Origin: Pedobacter nutrimenti
GTDB taxonomy: Bacteria > Bacteroidota > Bacteroidia > Sphingobacteriales > Sphingobacteriaceae
Reading direction: 5' to 3'
DNA: 64,000 bases
Assembly (NCBI RefSeq): GCF_003208655.1
Contig: NZ_QKLU01000006.1
Location: 186,001 to 250,000, forward strand
Part shown: piece by piece, positions 7,289-16,382 of the stretch
Layout of the letters: the number at the start of each line of letters is the position of its first letter
How positions within the stretch are numbered: the stretch's first letter is position 1
Notes under the pieces: model-generated
Told to the model about the DNA's origin: nothing
Databases searched by the model: none
What the model saw: only the letters and a program-made list of their open reading frames with translations
Position numbers and translations under genes: made by a program

Positions 7289-9247
7289 ATGAGCGAAGAA
7301 AAAGATCCAAAGTCAAATTATTCGGCAGATAATATACAGGTATTAGAAGGTTTAGAAGCGGTGCGTAAGCGCCCTTCGATGTATATAGGAGATACCGGAG
7401 TTAAAGGTTTGCACCATTTGGTTTATGAGGTAGTCGACAACTCAATTGATGAGGCATTGGCAGGACATGCTGATACCATCTATGTAAATATTCTAAAAGA
7501 CAACTCGATCCGGGTTGAAGATAATGGACGTGGTATTCCAACAGGAATCAATACTAAAGAGCAAAAATCAGCACTGGAAATTGTAATGACCGTTTTACAT
7601 GCCGGTGGTAAATTCGATAAAGATACCTATAAAGTTTCCGGAGGTCTGCACGGGGTAGGGGTAAGTTGTGTGAACGCTTTATCCACACACCTGAAAGCCG
7701 AGGTACACCGTGAAGGCAAAATCTGGGTACAGGAATACAACATTGGTAAGCCTTTGTATGATGTAAAATCAATTGGCGAAACGGATAAAAGAGGTACAAT
7801 TGTAACTTTTACACCCGATGCAAGTATTTTTACCCAAACAACGGAATATCGTTATGATACCCTGGCTTCGAGGTTAAGAGAACTTGCTTTTTTAAATAAA
7901 GGAATTAAACTGACTTTAACAGATGAGCGCGAAACAGGAGAAAACGGAGAGTTTCTTTCGGAAGTATTCCATTCTGAAGGTGGCTTGAAGGAGTTTGTTC
8001 AGTTTCTGGATGGTAACCGCCCTTCACTAATTGAAGAACCAATTTATGTAGAAGGCATTAAAAGCGGTATCCCGGTAGAACTTGCTCTTCAGTATAATGA
8101 CAGTTATACAGAAAATGTACATTCCTATGTGAATAACATTAATACGCATGAGGGGGGTACGCATATCGCCGGTTTCAGAAGGGGGCTTACCCGTACGCTG
8201 AAGGCTTATGCAGATAAATCTGGTTTGTTGAAAAACGTAAAGTTTGAGATTACCGGAGATGATTTTCGTGAAGGATTAACCGCTGTTGTTTCTGTGAAGG
8301 TACAGGAACCTCAGTTTGAGGGGCAGACCAAAACCAAATTGGGTAACTCAGAGGTAATGGGTGCGGTAGATGTCGCTGTGGGCGAGGCCTTAAATAATTA
8401 TCTGGAGGAAAATCCAAGGGAAGCTAAACTGATCATCAACAAGGTGATTCTTGCTGCAACTGCACGCGCAGCAGCACGTAAAGCCCGTGAGATGGTTCAG
8501 CGCAAGAGTGTAATGGGTGGTTCAGGACTTCCTGGTAAACTGGCTGATTGTTCAGACAGCGATCCGGAAAAATGTGAAATATACCTGGTGGAGGGAGACT
8601 CTGCGGGTGGTACGGCGAAACAAGGCCGTGACCGTAATTTCCAGGCGATCCTTCCTTTAAAAGGAAAAATCCTGAATGTGGAAAAAGCAATGGAACATAA
8701 GATCTATGAAAATGATGAGATCAAAAATATGTTTACGGCTATTGGAGTAAGTATCGGTACCCCTGAGGATGATAAGGCTTTAAACTTAACCAAATTGCGT
8801 TACCATAAGATTGTGATCATGACCGATGCGGATATCGACGGATCTCACATTACTACCCTGATTTTAACTTTCTTTTTCAGGTATATGAAAGCCCTGATTG
8901 AAGCGGGCTATGTATATATTGCAGCTCCGCCACTATATATGGTTAAAAAAGGGAAAGAGTTTGAATACTGCTGGAATGATCAGCAGCGTGATGCCGCCGT
9001 TCAGCGTTTAAAAGGTGCTGGTAAAGAGGAAAGCGTACATATTCAGCGCTATAAAGGTTTGGGCGAGATGAACGCAGAACAATTGTGGGATACCACATTA
9101 AATCCTGCAACACGTACCTTATTACAGGCTACTATTGAAAATGCTGCAGAGTGTGACCATACTTTCTCTATGTTAATGGGGGATGAAGTGGCACCAAGAC
9201 GTGATTTTATTGAGCGTAATGCAAAATATGCTAAAATTGATGCTTAA
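7289..9247 (+). CDS. gyrB: DNA gyrase subunit B
   Basis: The 652-residue ATPase subunit of DNA gyrase, which introduces negative supercoils together with GyrA. The N-terminal GHKL ATPase domain shows YIGDTGVKGLHHLVYEVVDNSIDEA, VEDNGRGIP and GGLHGVGVSCVNALS. The transducer domain follows. The TOPRIM domain has EGDSAGGTAKQGRDRNFQAILP and the metal-binding DADIDGSHI, and the C-terminus has QRYKGLGEMN. The start is set at ATG 7289 (MSEEKDP); the frame is open to 7262 only through a TTG. The gene is single and not next to dnaA, dnaN or gyrA, and a strong terminator follows. Confidence 0.97.
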   Translation: MSEEKDPKSNYSADNIQVLEGLEAVRKRPSMYIGDTGVKGLHHLVYEVVDNSIDEALAGHADTIYVNILKDNSIRVEDNGRGIPTGINTKEQKSALEIVMTVLHAGGKFDKDTYKVSGGLHGVGVSCVNALSTHLKAEVHREGKIWVQEYNIGKPLYDVKSIGETDKRGTIVTFTPDASIFTQTTEYRYDTLASRLRELAFLNKGIKLTLTDERETGENGEFLSEVFHSEGGLKEFVQFLDGNRPSLIEEPIYVEGIKSGIPVELALQYNDSYTENVHSYVNNINTHEGGTHIAGFRRGLTRTLKAYADKSGLLKNVKFEITGDDFREGLTAVVSVKVQEPQFEGQTKTKLGNSEVMGAVDVAVGEALNNYLEENPREAKLIINKVILAATARAAARKAREMVQRKSVMGGSGLPGKLADCSDSDPEKCEIYLVEGDSAGGTAKQGRDRNFQAILPLKGKILNVEKAMEHKIYENDEIKNMFTAIGVSIGTPEDDKALNLTKLRYHKIVIMTDADIDGSHITTLILTFFFRYMKALIEAGYVYIAAPPLYMVKKGKEFEYCWNDQQRDAAVQRLKGAGKEESVHIQRYKGLGEMNAEQLWDTTLNPATRTLLQATIENAAECDHTFSMLMGDEVAPRRDFIERNAKYAKIDA

Positions 9248-9271
9248 TCGTAAAGACGATTAGACTAAGAT

Positions 9272-9304
9272 AAAAAGGCTGGTGATCATCACCGGCCTTT
9301 TTTA
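9272..9304. terminator. Bidirectional terminator between gyrB and protease gene
   Basis: A long hairpin, AAAAAGGCTGGTGAT pairing with ATCACCGGCCTTTTT around a single-base centre with one T-G wobble, flanked by A and T runs on both sides. It can stop gyrB on the plus strand and the mdh-protease unit on the minus strand. Confidence 0.9.
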
Positions 9305-9739
9305 TTTATACAATTTGAGTGTAAGTTTTTTGTAATTGATCACACCGCGGTACTGTACCAGAATATCCCCTCCAATAATTCCGGCAATAACCGGATGTCC
9401 AAGTTGCTGATAGGTTTCGTTGACGCTTTGCAGGTCCAGTCCGACAGCCGCATATTTTTTTAGTTTCAGGCTGCCCAGTTTTAAAACCGGAACAGTTGCA
9501 GTTAAAGTATTGGAGGTACTGAATAGCGTGGTTGCATAACTCTCATCGGTACTAGGCTCCTCAGCGGAAGGGTTTTCTGTAAGGTGTTGCTCCAAAAGGG
9601 TTTTGTCAAATACAGATCTGGAAGCTCCTGTATCCAGAACAGCTAAATGACTTTGCTTAAAAATGACAATTTCCACCAGGAGGTGGAAACCGTCATCTTG
9701 TAAGTTGATCAATTTTAAAGGGATGGTGATGCTGCTCAT
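9302..9739 (-). CDS. Retropepsin-like aspartic protease domain protein
   Basis: A 145-residue single-domain protein with the aspartic-protease active-site signature LDTGAS (Asp36-Thr-Gly), preceded by a hydrophobic strand (HLLVEIVIFKQSHLAVLD) and followed by a second conserved stretch, HPVIAGIIGGDILVQY, which resembles the flap-distal hydrophobic-hydrophobic-Gly element of retropepsins. One Asp per chain means it would have to dimerise to be active. No signal peptide or membrane segment is seen, so it is probably cytoplasmic. It lies 5 bp downstream of mdh in the same orientation and is presumably co-transcribed; no functional link to malate dehydrogenase is evident. Confidence 0.75.
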   Translation of the reverse strand: MSSITIPLKLINLQDDGFHLLVEIVIFKQSHLAVLDTGASRSVFDKTLLEQHLTENPSAEEPSTDESYATTLFSTSNTLTATVPVLKLGSLKLKKYAAVGLDLQSVNETYQQLGHPVIAGIIGGDILVQYRGVINYKKLTLKLYK

Positions 9740-9744
9740 TACAA

Positions 9745-10683
9745 TCAGATCAGTTTCATCTCTGTCAGTACGCTGTTCATGTTGCGGACTGCATCTGCAC
9801 TTTTGTTGAATGCAGCCTGTTCGGTTTCATTTAGTTTATAATCAATAATGGATTCCCAGCCATTGCGGCCAATCACTACAGGGACGCCAAGACAGATGTC
9901 TTTTTGACCATATTCACCATCTAAAGCTACAGAACAGGTAAATAATTTTTTCTCATCGCGCACAATGCTCTCCACCAGGGCGGCTCCGGCAGCTCCGGGA
10001 GCATACCATGCTGACGTACCGATTAAGCCTGTCAGAGTGGCCCCGCCCACCATGGTGGCTGCTGCAACTTTAGCCAGGGCAGCCTCATCGAGAAGATTGC
10101 TGACCGGTAAACTTTGATAAGTGGCAAAGCGGGTCAGTGGAATCATGGTGGTGTCTCCGTGGCCTCCAATGACAAATGCCTGAAGGTCATTGGCACTACA
10201 GTTTAATGCTTCGCTGAGGTAATATTTAAAACGGGAATTATCAAGGGCGCCGCCCATTCCGATAATTTTGTTTTTAGGCAATCCAAGAGATTTTAAGGCC
10301 AGATAGGTCATCGTGTCCATTGGGTTGCTGATCACGATAATGATGGCATCCGGAGAGTACTTAAGGATGTTTTCTGCAACACCTTTGACAATGCCTGCAT
10401 TGATCCCAATGAGCTCTTCCCTGGTCATTCCAGGTTTACGTGGCAGGCCCGAGGTAATTACGGCGACTGCAGAACCGGCTGTTTTACTATAATCAGCAGT
10501 TACACCGGTAATTTTGGTGTCAAAGCCTAAAAGAGCGGCAGTCTGCATCATGTCAATCGCTTTGCCTTCTGCAAAACCTTCTTTAATATCTAATAGAACA
10601 AGTTCCTGTGCTAATTCTTTTCTGGCAATATTATCAGCGCATGTGGCGCCAACGGCTCCTGCCCCTACAACAGTTATCTTCAT
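9745..10683 (-). CDS. mdh: Malate dehydrogenase
   Basis: A 312-residue NAD-dependent malate dehydrogenase of the LDH-like type, interconverting malate and oxaloacetate in the TCA cycle. The Rossmann glycine motif is VVGAGAVGATCA at the N-terminus. Further landmarks are TSGLPRKPGMTREELIGIN (substrate loop arginines), VISNPMDTMTYLA, GMGGALDNSRF and the catalytic histidine segment VIGGHGDTTMIPL. The Arg in RKPGM rather than Gln favours malate over lactate. It precedes the retropepsin-like gene by 5 bp. Confidence 0.96.
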   Translation of the reverse strand: MKITVVGAGAVGATCADNIARKELAQELVLLDIKEGFAEGKAIDMMQTAALLGFDTKITGVTADYSKTAGSAVAVITSGLPRKPGMTREELIGINAGIVKGVAENILKYSPDAIIIVISNPMDTMTYLALKSLGLPKNKIIGMGGALDNSRFKYYLSEALNCSANDLQAFVIGGHGDTTMIPLTRFATYQSLPVSNLLDEAALAKVAAATMVGGATLTGLIGTSAWYAPGAAGAALVESIVRDEKKLFTCSVALDGEYGQKDICLGVPVVIGRNGWESIIDYKLNETEQAAFNKSADAVRNMNSVLTEMKLI

Positions 10684-10775
10684 ATCGTATATGTTTTATT
10701 GGAATTCCATTAATATGTGAACAAGTTAGAAATTTACTCCTTTATAAAAAATGCTTTTTAAAACTTTATGTTTGC

Positions 10776-10807
10776 TTGCTGGTTTTATGATAAAGAATTT
10801 ACATTTG
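10776..10807 (+). promoter_or_regulatory. Promoter upstream of lipocalin gene
   Basis: A -33 TTG (10776-10778) and -7 TACATTTG (10800-10807, matching TAnnTTTG) are separated by 21 bp, as in Bacteroidota sigma-A promoters. The start codon is at 10836, giving a leader of roughly 20 nt. Confidence 0.55.
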
Positions 10808-10835
10808 CTTAATACTAAATAAATAAGCCCTGGAT

Positions 10836-11318
10836 ATGGATAATATACCCGTTGAAAAAGTCGATGTGCTCTCCTATGCCGGAAAATGGTACTCACTTTA
10901 TTCCATACCAACTTTTATGGATAAACATTGGCGTCAAACCACGGAAACCTATGTGATACATCCCGATGGATATTACGCTGTATTTACAACCTATAAGGTA
11001 ATTGGAGAGAACAAACAAAAGTATTTCAGATCAAAGCTGTTCACAGTACGCAAAACAGGGAATGCCAGATATAAAGCGCAGCTGGTCTGGCCATTTAAGG
11101 TTGATTATTGGGTAATAGAGCTGGCCGACGATTATTCTTACGTCGTGGTAGGACATCCAAAGCATAAATATCTTTTTATTATGGCCAGAAAGCCTTTCAT
11201 GGAAAAAGAACTGCTCGACAGTATTATTTTCCGTTGCCATCAAAAGGGTTATGCCACTTCAAAGCTGGTTTCACAGGAACATAAACAGACTGCAAAACAA
11301 AAAATGATGGCGCATTAA
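10836..11318 (+). CDS. Lipocalin family protein (Blc-like, no signal peptide)
   Basis: A 160-residue lipocalin. The diagnostic G-x-W motif is at residues 16-18 (YAGKWYSLYSIP), followed by alternating strands and the DYSYVVVGHPKHKYLFIMARKP segment, which corresponds to the conserved TDY and the R-containing strand before the C-terminal helix of Blc-type bacterial lipocalins. Bacterial relatives are usually outer-membrane lipoproteins binding fatty acids or lysophospholipids, but no signal peptide or lipobox is visible here, so this copy may be cytoplasmic. It is a single gene between mdh (divergent) and dnaE. Confidence 0.8.
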   Translation: MDNIPVEKVDVLSYAGKWYSLYSIPTFMDKHWRQTTETYVIHPDGYYAVFTTYKVIGENKQKYFRSKLFTVRKTGNARYKAQLVWPFKVDYWVIELADDYSYVVVGHPKHKYLFIMARKPFMEKELLDSIIFRCHQKGYATSKLVSQEHKQTAKQKMMAH

Positions 11319-11355
11319 AAAATCTAAATTACAAGCATGGGATTTAAAAAATCCG

Positions 11356-11363
11356 TAATTTTG
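11356..11363 (+). promoter_or_regulatory. -7 box upstream of dnaE
   Basis: TAATTTTG fits TAnnTTTG. No clear -33 TTTG lies at the usual 19-22 bp distance. The ATG at 11409 would give a leader of about 40 nt. Confidence 0.4.
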
Positions 11364-11408
11364 AAAGGTCTTATCGTTTTTTAGAGCAAGGAGTCTTAAT
11401 TATCCCAT

Positions 11409-14400
11409 ATGTATTTGATTTTTGATACCGAAACTACTGGTTTACCAGGTAATTTTAATGCGCCTATAACCAATACGGATAACTGGCCGCGTTGTATACA
11501 AATTGCCTGGCAGCTTCATGATGAGTTTGGGGTATTGGTCGAACACCAGGATTATTTGGTTAAGCCAAATGGCTTTAATATTCCTTATGATGCGGAACGT
11601 ATACACGGGATTTCTACTGAACTTGCACTGGAACAGGGAATAGAGCTGCAGGAAGTTTTGGCAAAGTTCAATATTGCTTTGTCAAAGGCCGATTACATAG
11701 TCGGACAGAACATTGGTTTCGATGTGAACATCATGGGCTGCGAATTTTATCGCTACAGCGTAGACAACCGCCTGGCAGATATGCCAGTCCTGGATACCTG
11801 TACCGAGCTGACAGCAGACCTTTTAAAACTTCCGGGAGGTAGGGGTGGTCGTTTTAAACTGCCAAATTTAACAGAACTTCACCAGTATTTATTTGGTGAG
11901 CCTTTTGCCGAAGCGCATAATGCGACTGCCGATGTGGAGGCCACTACAAGATGTTTTTTGCAGTTGCTCAAAATCGATGCGTTTAAACCAGAGCAACTAC
12001 AGAAATCCCCGGATTATTTAAAGGAATTTAAAGAACGGAATCCGGGTGTCATTCAAAGGGCAGGACTGAAGCATGTTAACCTCAAAGCAGCCTCTGATGA
12101 CATCAGGGCGAGACTAAAAAAAGCAGAGGGCGACGGGCCATCGAAACAAACTTTAAAGGAAAACCAGCAGGAACTTAAAGAGGCTACTTTTGTTCATTTG
12201 CACAACCATACCCAATTTTCTGTATTACAGTCAACAATCAACATTCCTGATCTTATTAAAGCTACGGCCGCAGATAAAATGCCTGCTGTAGCCATGACCG
12301 ATCATGCGAATATGATGGGGGCTTTTCACTTTGTGAACCAGGTACTCAATTACAATAAAGGTGCCGAGGCCAGAAATCAGGCCGCTGTGGAAAAGGGAGA
12401 GGAACCATCGGATGTCATTATTAAGCCCATAGTAGGTTGTGAATTCTACGTTTGCGAAGACCACCAGGACAAGAGCAGGAAAGATAATGGTTTCCAGATT
12501 GTTTTAATGGCCAAGAATAAAAATGGCTACCATAACCTGGCTAAAATGTCCTCTATCGCCTATACAAAAGGTTTTTACTATGTTCCACGGATTGACAGAA
12601 GGGTGATAGAACAATACAAGGAAGATATTCTGGTCCTTTCTGGTAATTTATACGGAGAGATACCAAGTAAACTTTTAAATATTGGAGAGAAACAGGCCGA
12701 AGAAGCTTTACTTTGGTGGAAGGAGCAGTTTAAAGACGATTTTTATATAGAATTGCTTCGTCATAACCAGGACGATGAAAATATTGTAAACAAATCACTG
12801 ATCAGCCTTGCTAAAAAACATGAAGTTAAGCTGGTCGCCACCAATAATACCTATTACATTAATAAGAAGGATGCCAATGCACACGACATTCTGCTTTGTG
12901 TAAAAGATGGTGAAAAACAGGCTACGCCAATAGGCCGGGGGCGTGGCTACCGTTATGGCTTACCTAATCAGGAGTATTATTTCAAATCTGCTGAAGAAAT
13001 GAAGGCACTCTTTGCAGACCTTCCGGAAGCCATTGTGAACATTCAGGAAATTGTAGATAAATTCGAAAGCTATAAGTTGGCCAGAGAAGTCCTGTTGCCC
13101 AAATTTGATATTCCTGAGGAATTTTTGGTTGCCGAAGATGAACAGGATGGCGGAAAAAGAGGAGAGAATAAATACCTGGCCCATTTGACTTATGTGGGGG
13201 CCGGAAAACGGTATGGGGAAATTACGCCGGATATCCGGGAGCGTTTGGATTTTGAATTACAAACCATAGAAAAAACAGGTTATCCGGGCTATTTTCTTAT
13301 CGTACAGGATTTTATCGCTGAAGCGAGAAACCTGGATGTTTCTGTGGGGCCGGGAAGGGGCTCTGCGGCTGGCTCTGCGGTTGCCTATTGTCTGGGTATT
13401 ACCAATATAGATCCAATTAAGTACGATTTGCTATTTGAGCGTTTTCTTAATCCGGATCGGGTATCCATGCCCGATATTGATATAGATTTTGATGACGAGG
13501 GCCGTGGAAGGGTGATGGATTATGTGATTAAGAAATACGGTTCTAATCAGGTTGCCCAGATCATCACCTATGGTACTATGGCTGCCAAATCTTCTATTAG
13601 GGATACAGCAAGGGTTTTGGACTTGCCACTGTTTGAAGCAGATAAAATTGCCAAGCTGATTCCGAACATGAAGCTGGCAAAGATCTTTAACCTGGATGAA
13701 AAAAACCTGAAAGAAGCTTTAAGGGCAGACGAGTACGAAAAGGTGGTAGAGTTAAAGGCGATGGCGGGGTCTAAAGACCTTAGTGCCGAAACGATACAAC
13801 AGGCTAAAATTCTGGAAGGCTCTCTTAGAAATACCGGTATTCATGCCTGCGGGGTAATTATTACACCCGACGACATTACCAATTTTGTGCCTGTAGCTAC
13901 GGCGAAAGACTCCGATCTGTATGTTACCCAGTTTGACAACTCTGTGGTGGAAAGTGCCGGATTACTTAAAATGGACTTTCTGGGTTTAAAGACTTTAACC
14001 CTAATTAAAGATACGGTAAAACTGGTCAAGCTAAGAAGTGGGATAGAGATAGATCCAGATCAGATTCCTATTGATGATGTGAAAACTTATGAATTGTTCC
14101 AGAGGGGAGAGACCATAGGTATTTTTCAGTACGAATCCAGTGGGATGCAGAAGTACATGAAAGAACTGAAACCAACGGTTTTTGGGGACTTGATTGCGAT
14201 GAATGCCTTGTACCGTCCCGGACCACTGGAGTATATCCCAAGCTTTGTCAGGAGGAAAAATGGTGAAGAGGAAATTCAGTATGACCTGGACGCCTGTGAG
14301 GAATACCTTAAAGAAACGTATGGAATTACTGTTTATCAGGAACAGGTGATGCTTTTGTCCCAGAAACTGGCTGGCTTTACCAAAGGTGAGGCAGACGTTT

Positions 14401-15842
14401 TGCGTAAAGCGATGGGTAAAAAACAAAAGGACGTTCTGGATAAGATGAAACCTAAATTTGTTTCCCAGGCGGCGGAAAAAGGACATGCCGCCCAGACTTT
14501 AGAGAAAATCTGGAAGGATTGGGAGGCTTTTGCCTCCTATGCGTTTAACAAATCGCACTCGACTTGTTATGCCTGGATTGCGTATCAGACGGCCTATTTG
14601 AAAGCACACTATCCTGCCGAATATATGGCAGCTGTTCTTTCAAATAATATGAGTGATATTAAGCAGGTGGCTTTTTTTATGGAAGAATGCAGACAGATGA
14701 ACGTGCAGGTACTAGGTCCAGATGTCAATGAGTCGGATATTAAATTCTCTGTAAACGACAGGGGAGAAGTGCGTTTTGGCTTGTCAGGTGTTAAGGGGGT
14801 AGGAGAAAAAGCGGTAGAAAGTATTATTGAAGAGCGTAGTGAAAAAGGTCACTTTGCAACGGTATATGATTTTGCCAAACGTTCCAATACCCGTACAGTA
14901 AATAAAAAAGCATACGAAAGCTTTGTCTACAGCGGAGCTTTTGACAGTTTCGGATTTCACAGGGCACAATATTTCCACGTCGGAATTAACGATAAACTGA
15001 ATGGAATTGAGAAGCTGATTAAGTATGCGAATGATTTCCAGAATAATGAATCTTCTTCGCAATCCTCCCTTTTTGGAGGAACGGTAGCTGATCTTATTCT
15101 TGAACCAGCATTGCCCGTCGCTCCGGAATGGGGATTGATCGATAAACTTAAATACGAGAAAGATGCGATTGGTATCTTTTTAAGCGGTCATCCGCTGGAC
15201 AATTATAAGTTTGAGCTGGATAATTTTTGTATTCATAAGGTGAAGCACATGAGCATCATCAATAAAATACGGACCGGTGACACCAACGAAGAAGTCCTTG
15301 CCGAGTTTGAAAGCCTCAAGAACCGGGAACTGGTGATTGGAGGTTTGGTGGTGATGGCTGCCCAGCGTATGACTAAAACCGGTAAACCCTTTGGTACTGT
15401 GGTTTTCGAAGATTACGATGACAGTAGTGAACTGGCTTTGTTTGGTGAAGACTTTATTAAATTTAAACAATTTCTCACTGAGGGTTACTTTTTACAGATT
15501 CGCGGCCGGGTAGGTGAACGGTTCAGGAAAGAAGGAGATTGGGAGTTTAAAATTACATCGATCGCTTTGTTGTCCGACCTGAGGGATAAACTGGCCAAAT
15601 GCCTGACCATTCAAATTCCCATAGAAGGGATTAATGAAAACTTTTTACGAAATATGGATGCAATTCTGGAAGAAAACAGGGCCAGTACGGAGCAGCAGAA
15701 TTGTAAACTCCATTTTGCGGTTTATGACCGGGAGCAGAATATTTTGTTGGACCTTCCGTCAAAGTCTTTAAAGATCAATCCAAGTAATCAGTTTTTGGAA
15801 CAATTGACTGCTTTGAATGTTGTCAATTATAAGTTGAACTAA
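11409..15842 (+). CDS. dnaE: DNA polymerase III alpha subunit with fused N-terminal 3'-5' exonuclease
   Basis: A 1477-residue replicative polymerase, about 300 residues longer than Escherichia coli DnaE. Residues 1-190 form a DEDDh proofreading exonuclease: Asp6 and Glu8 (FDTETTG), Asp105 (NIGFD), His170 and Asp175 (HNATAD). A PHP domain follows from about residue 260 (FVHLHNHTQFS, MTDHANM). The polymerase core has PGRGSAAGSAVAYCLGI and the catalytic aspartates in MPDIDIDFDDEGR (about residue 690), then the fingers motif YRPGPLEYIPSFVRRK and a C-terminal OB-fold region. The order exo-PHP-pol differs from PolC, where the exonuclease is inserted into the PHP domain. It would combine synthesis and proofreading in one chain. 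Confidence 0.96.
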   Translation: MYLIFDTETTGLPGNFNAPITNTDNWPRCIQIAWQLHDEFGVLVEHQDYLVKPNGFNIPYDAERIHGISTELALEQGIELQEVLAKFNIALSKADYIVGQNIGFDVNIMGCEFYRYSVDNRLADMPVLDTCTELTADLLKLPGGRGGRFKLPNLTELHQYLFGEPFAEAHNATADVEATTRCFLQLLKIDAFKPEQLQKSPDYLKEFKERNPGVIQRAGLKHVNLKAASDDIRARLKKAEGDGPSKQTLKENQQELKEATFVHLHNHTQFSVLQSTINIPDLIKATAADKMPAVAMTDHANMMGAFHFVNQVLNYNKGAEARNQAAVEKGEEPSDVIIKPIVGCEFYVCEDHQDKSRKDNGFQIVLMAKNKNGYHNLAKMSSIAYTKGFYYVPRIDRRVIEQYKEDILVLSGNLYGEIPSKLLNIGEKQAEEALLWWKEQFKDDFYIELLRHNQDDENIVNKSLISLAKKHEVKLVATNNTYYINKKDANAHDILLCVKDGEKQATPIGRGRGYRYGLPNQEYYFKSAEEMKALFADLPEAIVNIQEIVDKFESYKLAREVLLPKFDIPEEFLVAEDEQDGGKRGENKYLAHLTYVGAGKRYGEITPDIRERLDFELQTIEKTGYPGYFLIVQDFIAEARNLDVSVGPGRGSAAGSAVAYCLGITNIDPIKYDLLFERFLNPDRVSMPDIDIDFDDEGRGRVMDYVIKKYGSNQVAQIITYGTMAAKSSIRDTARVLDLPLFEADKIAKLIPNMKLAKIFNLDEKNLKEALRADEYEKVVELKAMAGSKDLSAETIQQAKILEGSLRNTGIHACGVIITPDDITNFVPVATAKDSDLYVTQFDNSVVESAGLLKMDFLGLKTLTLIKDTVKLVKLRSGIEIDPDQIPIDDVKTYELFQRGETIGIFQYESSGMQKYMKELKPTVFGDLIAMNALYRPGPLEYIPSFVRRKNGEEEIQYDLDACEEYLKETYGITVYQEQVMLLSQKLAGFTKGEADVLRKAMGKKQKDVLDKMKPKFVSQAAEKGHAAQTLEKIWKDWEAFASYAFNKSHSTCYAWIAYQTAYLKAHYPAEYMAAVLSNNMSDIKQVAFFMEECRQMNVQVLGPDVNESDIKFSVNDRGEVRFGLSGVKGVGEKAVESIIEERSEKGHFATVYDFAKRSNTRTVNKKAYESFVYSGAFDSFGFHRAQYFHVGINDKLNGIEKLIKYANDFQNNESSSQSSLFGGTVADLILEPALPVAPEWGLIDKLKYEKDAIGIFLSGHPLDNYKFELDNFCIHKVKHMSIINKIRTGDTNEEVLAEFESLKNRELVIGGLVVMAAQRMTKTGKPFGTVVFEDYDDSSELALFGEDFIKFKQFLTEGYFLQIRGRVGERFRKEGDWEFKITSIALLSDLRDKLAKCLTIQIPIEGINENFLRNMDAILEENRASTEQQNCKLHFAVYDREQNILLDLPSKSLKINPSNQFLEQLTALNVVNYKLN

Positions 15843-15887
15843 TGTCATTTTGGCATTGTATGTAGGATGGCATTAGTATTGATTATA

Positions 15888-15895
15888 TATATTTG
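15888..15895 (+). promoter_or_regulatory. -7 box upstream of trxA
   Basis: TATATTTG fits TAnnTTTG. No -33 TTTG lies at standard spacing. The ATG is at 15982, so the leader would be about 80 nt. Confidence 0.4.
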
Positions 15896-15981
15896 TAATG
15901 AAAAAAGGCACAACAGATTAAAATCCTGCTCATTCTGCCTTGTATAAGCATTAAGAACCAATTAAATAAAAATAAAAAATT

Positions 15982-16299
15982 ATGGCTTTAGAAATCACAG
16001 ATGCAAACTTCGAGGAAGTTGTATTAAAATCAGATAAACCCGTTTTAGTTGACTTTTGGGCAGAGTGGTGTGGTCCGTGTCGTATGGTTGGCCCGGTAGT
16101 AGATGAAATTTCAAGAGAATACGAAGGAAAAGCAATCGTAGGAAAAGTAAATGTAGACAACAACCCTCAAATTTCCACTCAGTTTGGTATTCGTAATATC
16201 CCTGCTTTATTGTATTTCAAAGGCGGTGAGGTTGTAGACAAACAAGTTGGGGCAGTGCCTAAATCTGTTCTTGCAGGTAAATTGGATAAGCAATTGTAA
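15982..16299 (+). CDS. trxA: Thioredoxin
   Basis: A 105-residue cytoplasmic thioredoxin, a disulfide reductant recycled by thioredoxin reductase. The redox site is WCGPC (Cys30 and Cys33), preceded by VLVDFWAEW, and the cis-proline segment is RNIPALLYFKGG. Length and motifs match TrxA closely, and no signal peptide is present. It follows dnaE after a 139-bp gap holding a -7 box, and is closed by a very long terminator hairpin, so it is probably transcribed alone. Confidence 0.97.
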   Translation: MALEITDANFEEVVLKSDKPVLVDFWAEWCGPCRMVGPVVDEISREYEGKAIVGKVNVDNNPQISTQFGIRNIPALLYFKGGEVVDKQVGAVPKSVLAGKLDKQL

Positions 16300-16308
16300 T
16301 CCATTATA

Positions 16309-16361
16309 TACATTAAACAAAAAGCGCCATCCTTTTAGGATGGCGCTTTTTGTTTAATGTA
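16309..16361 (+). terminator. Long intrinsic terminator after trxA
   Basis: The arms 16309-16332 and 16338-16361 are perfectly complementary over 24 bp around a 5-nt loop. The core is AAAGCGCCATCC/GGATGGCGCTTT followed by T5. Because the arms are symmetric, it also has an A/T context for the opposite strand. Confidence 0.92.
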
Positions 16362-16382
16362 ATTCTTTCTTAGATTTACAGT

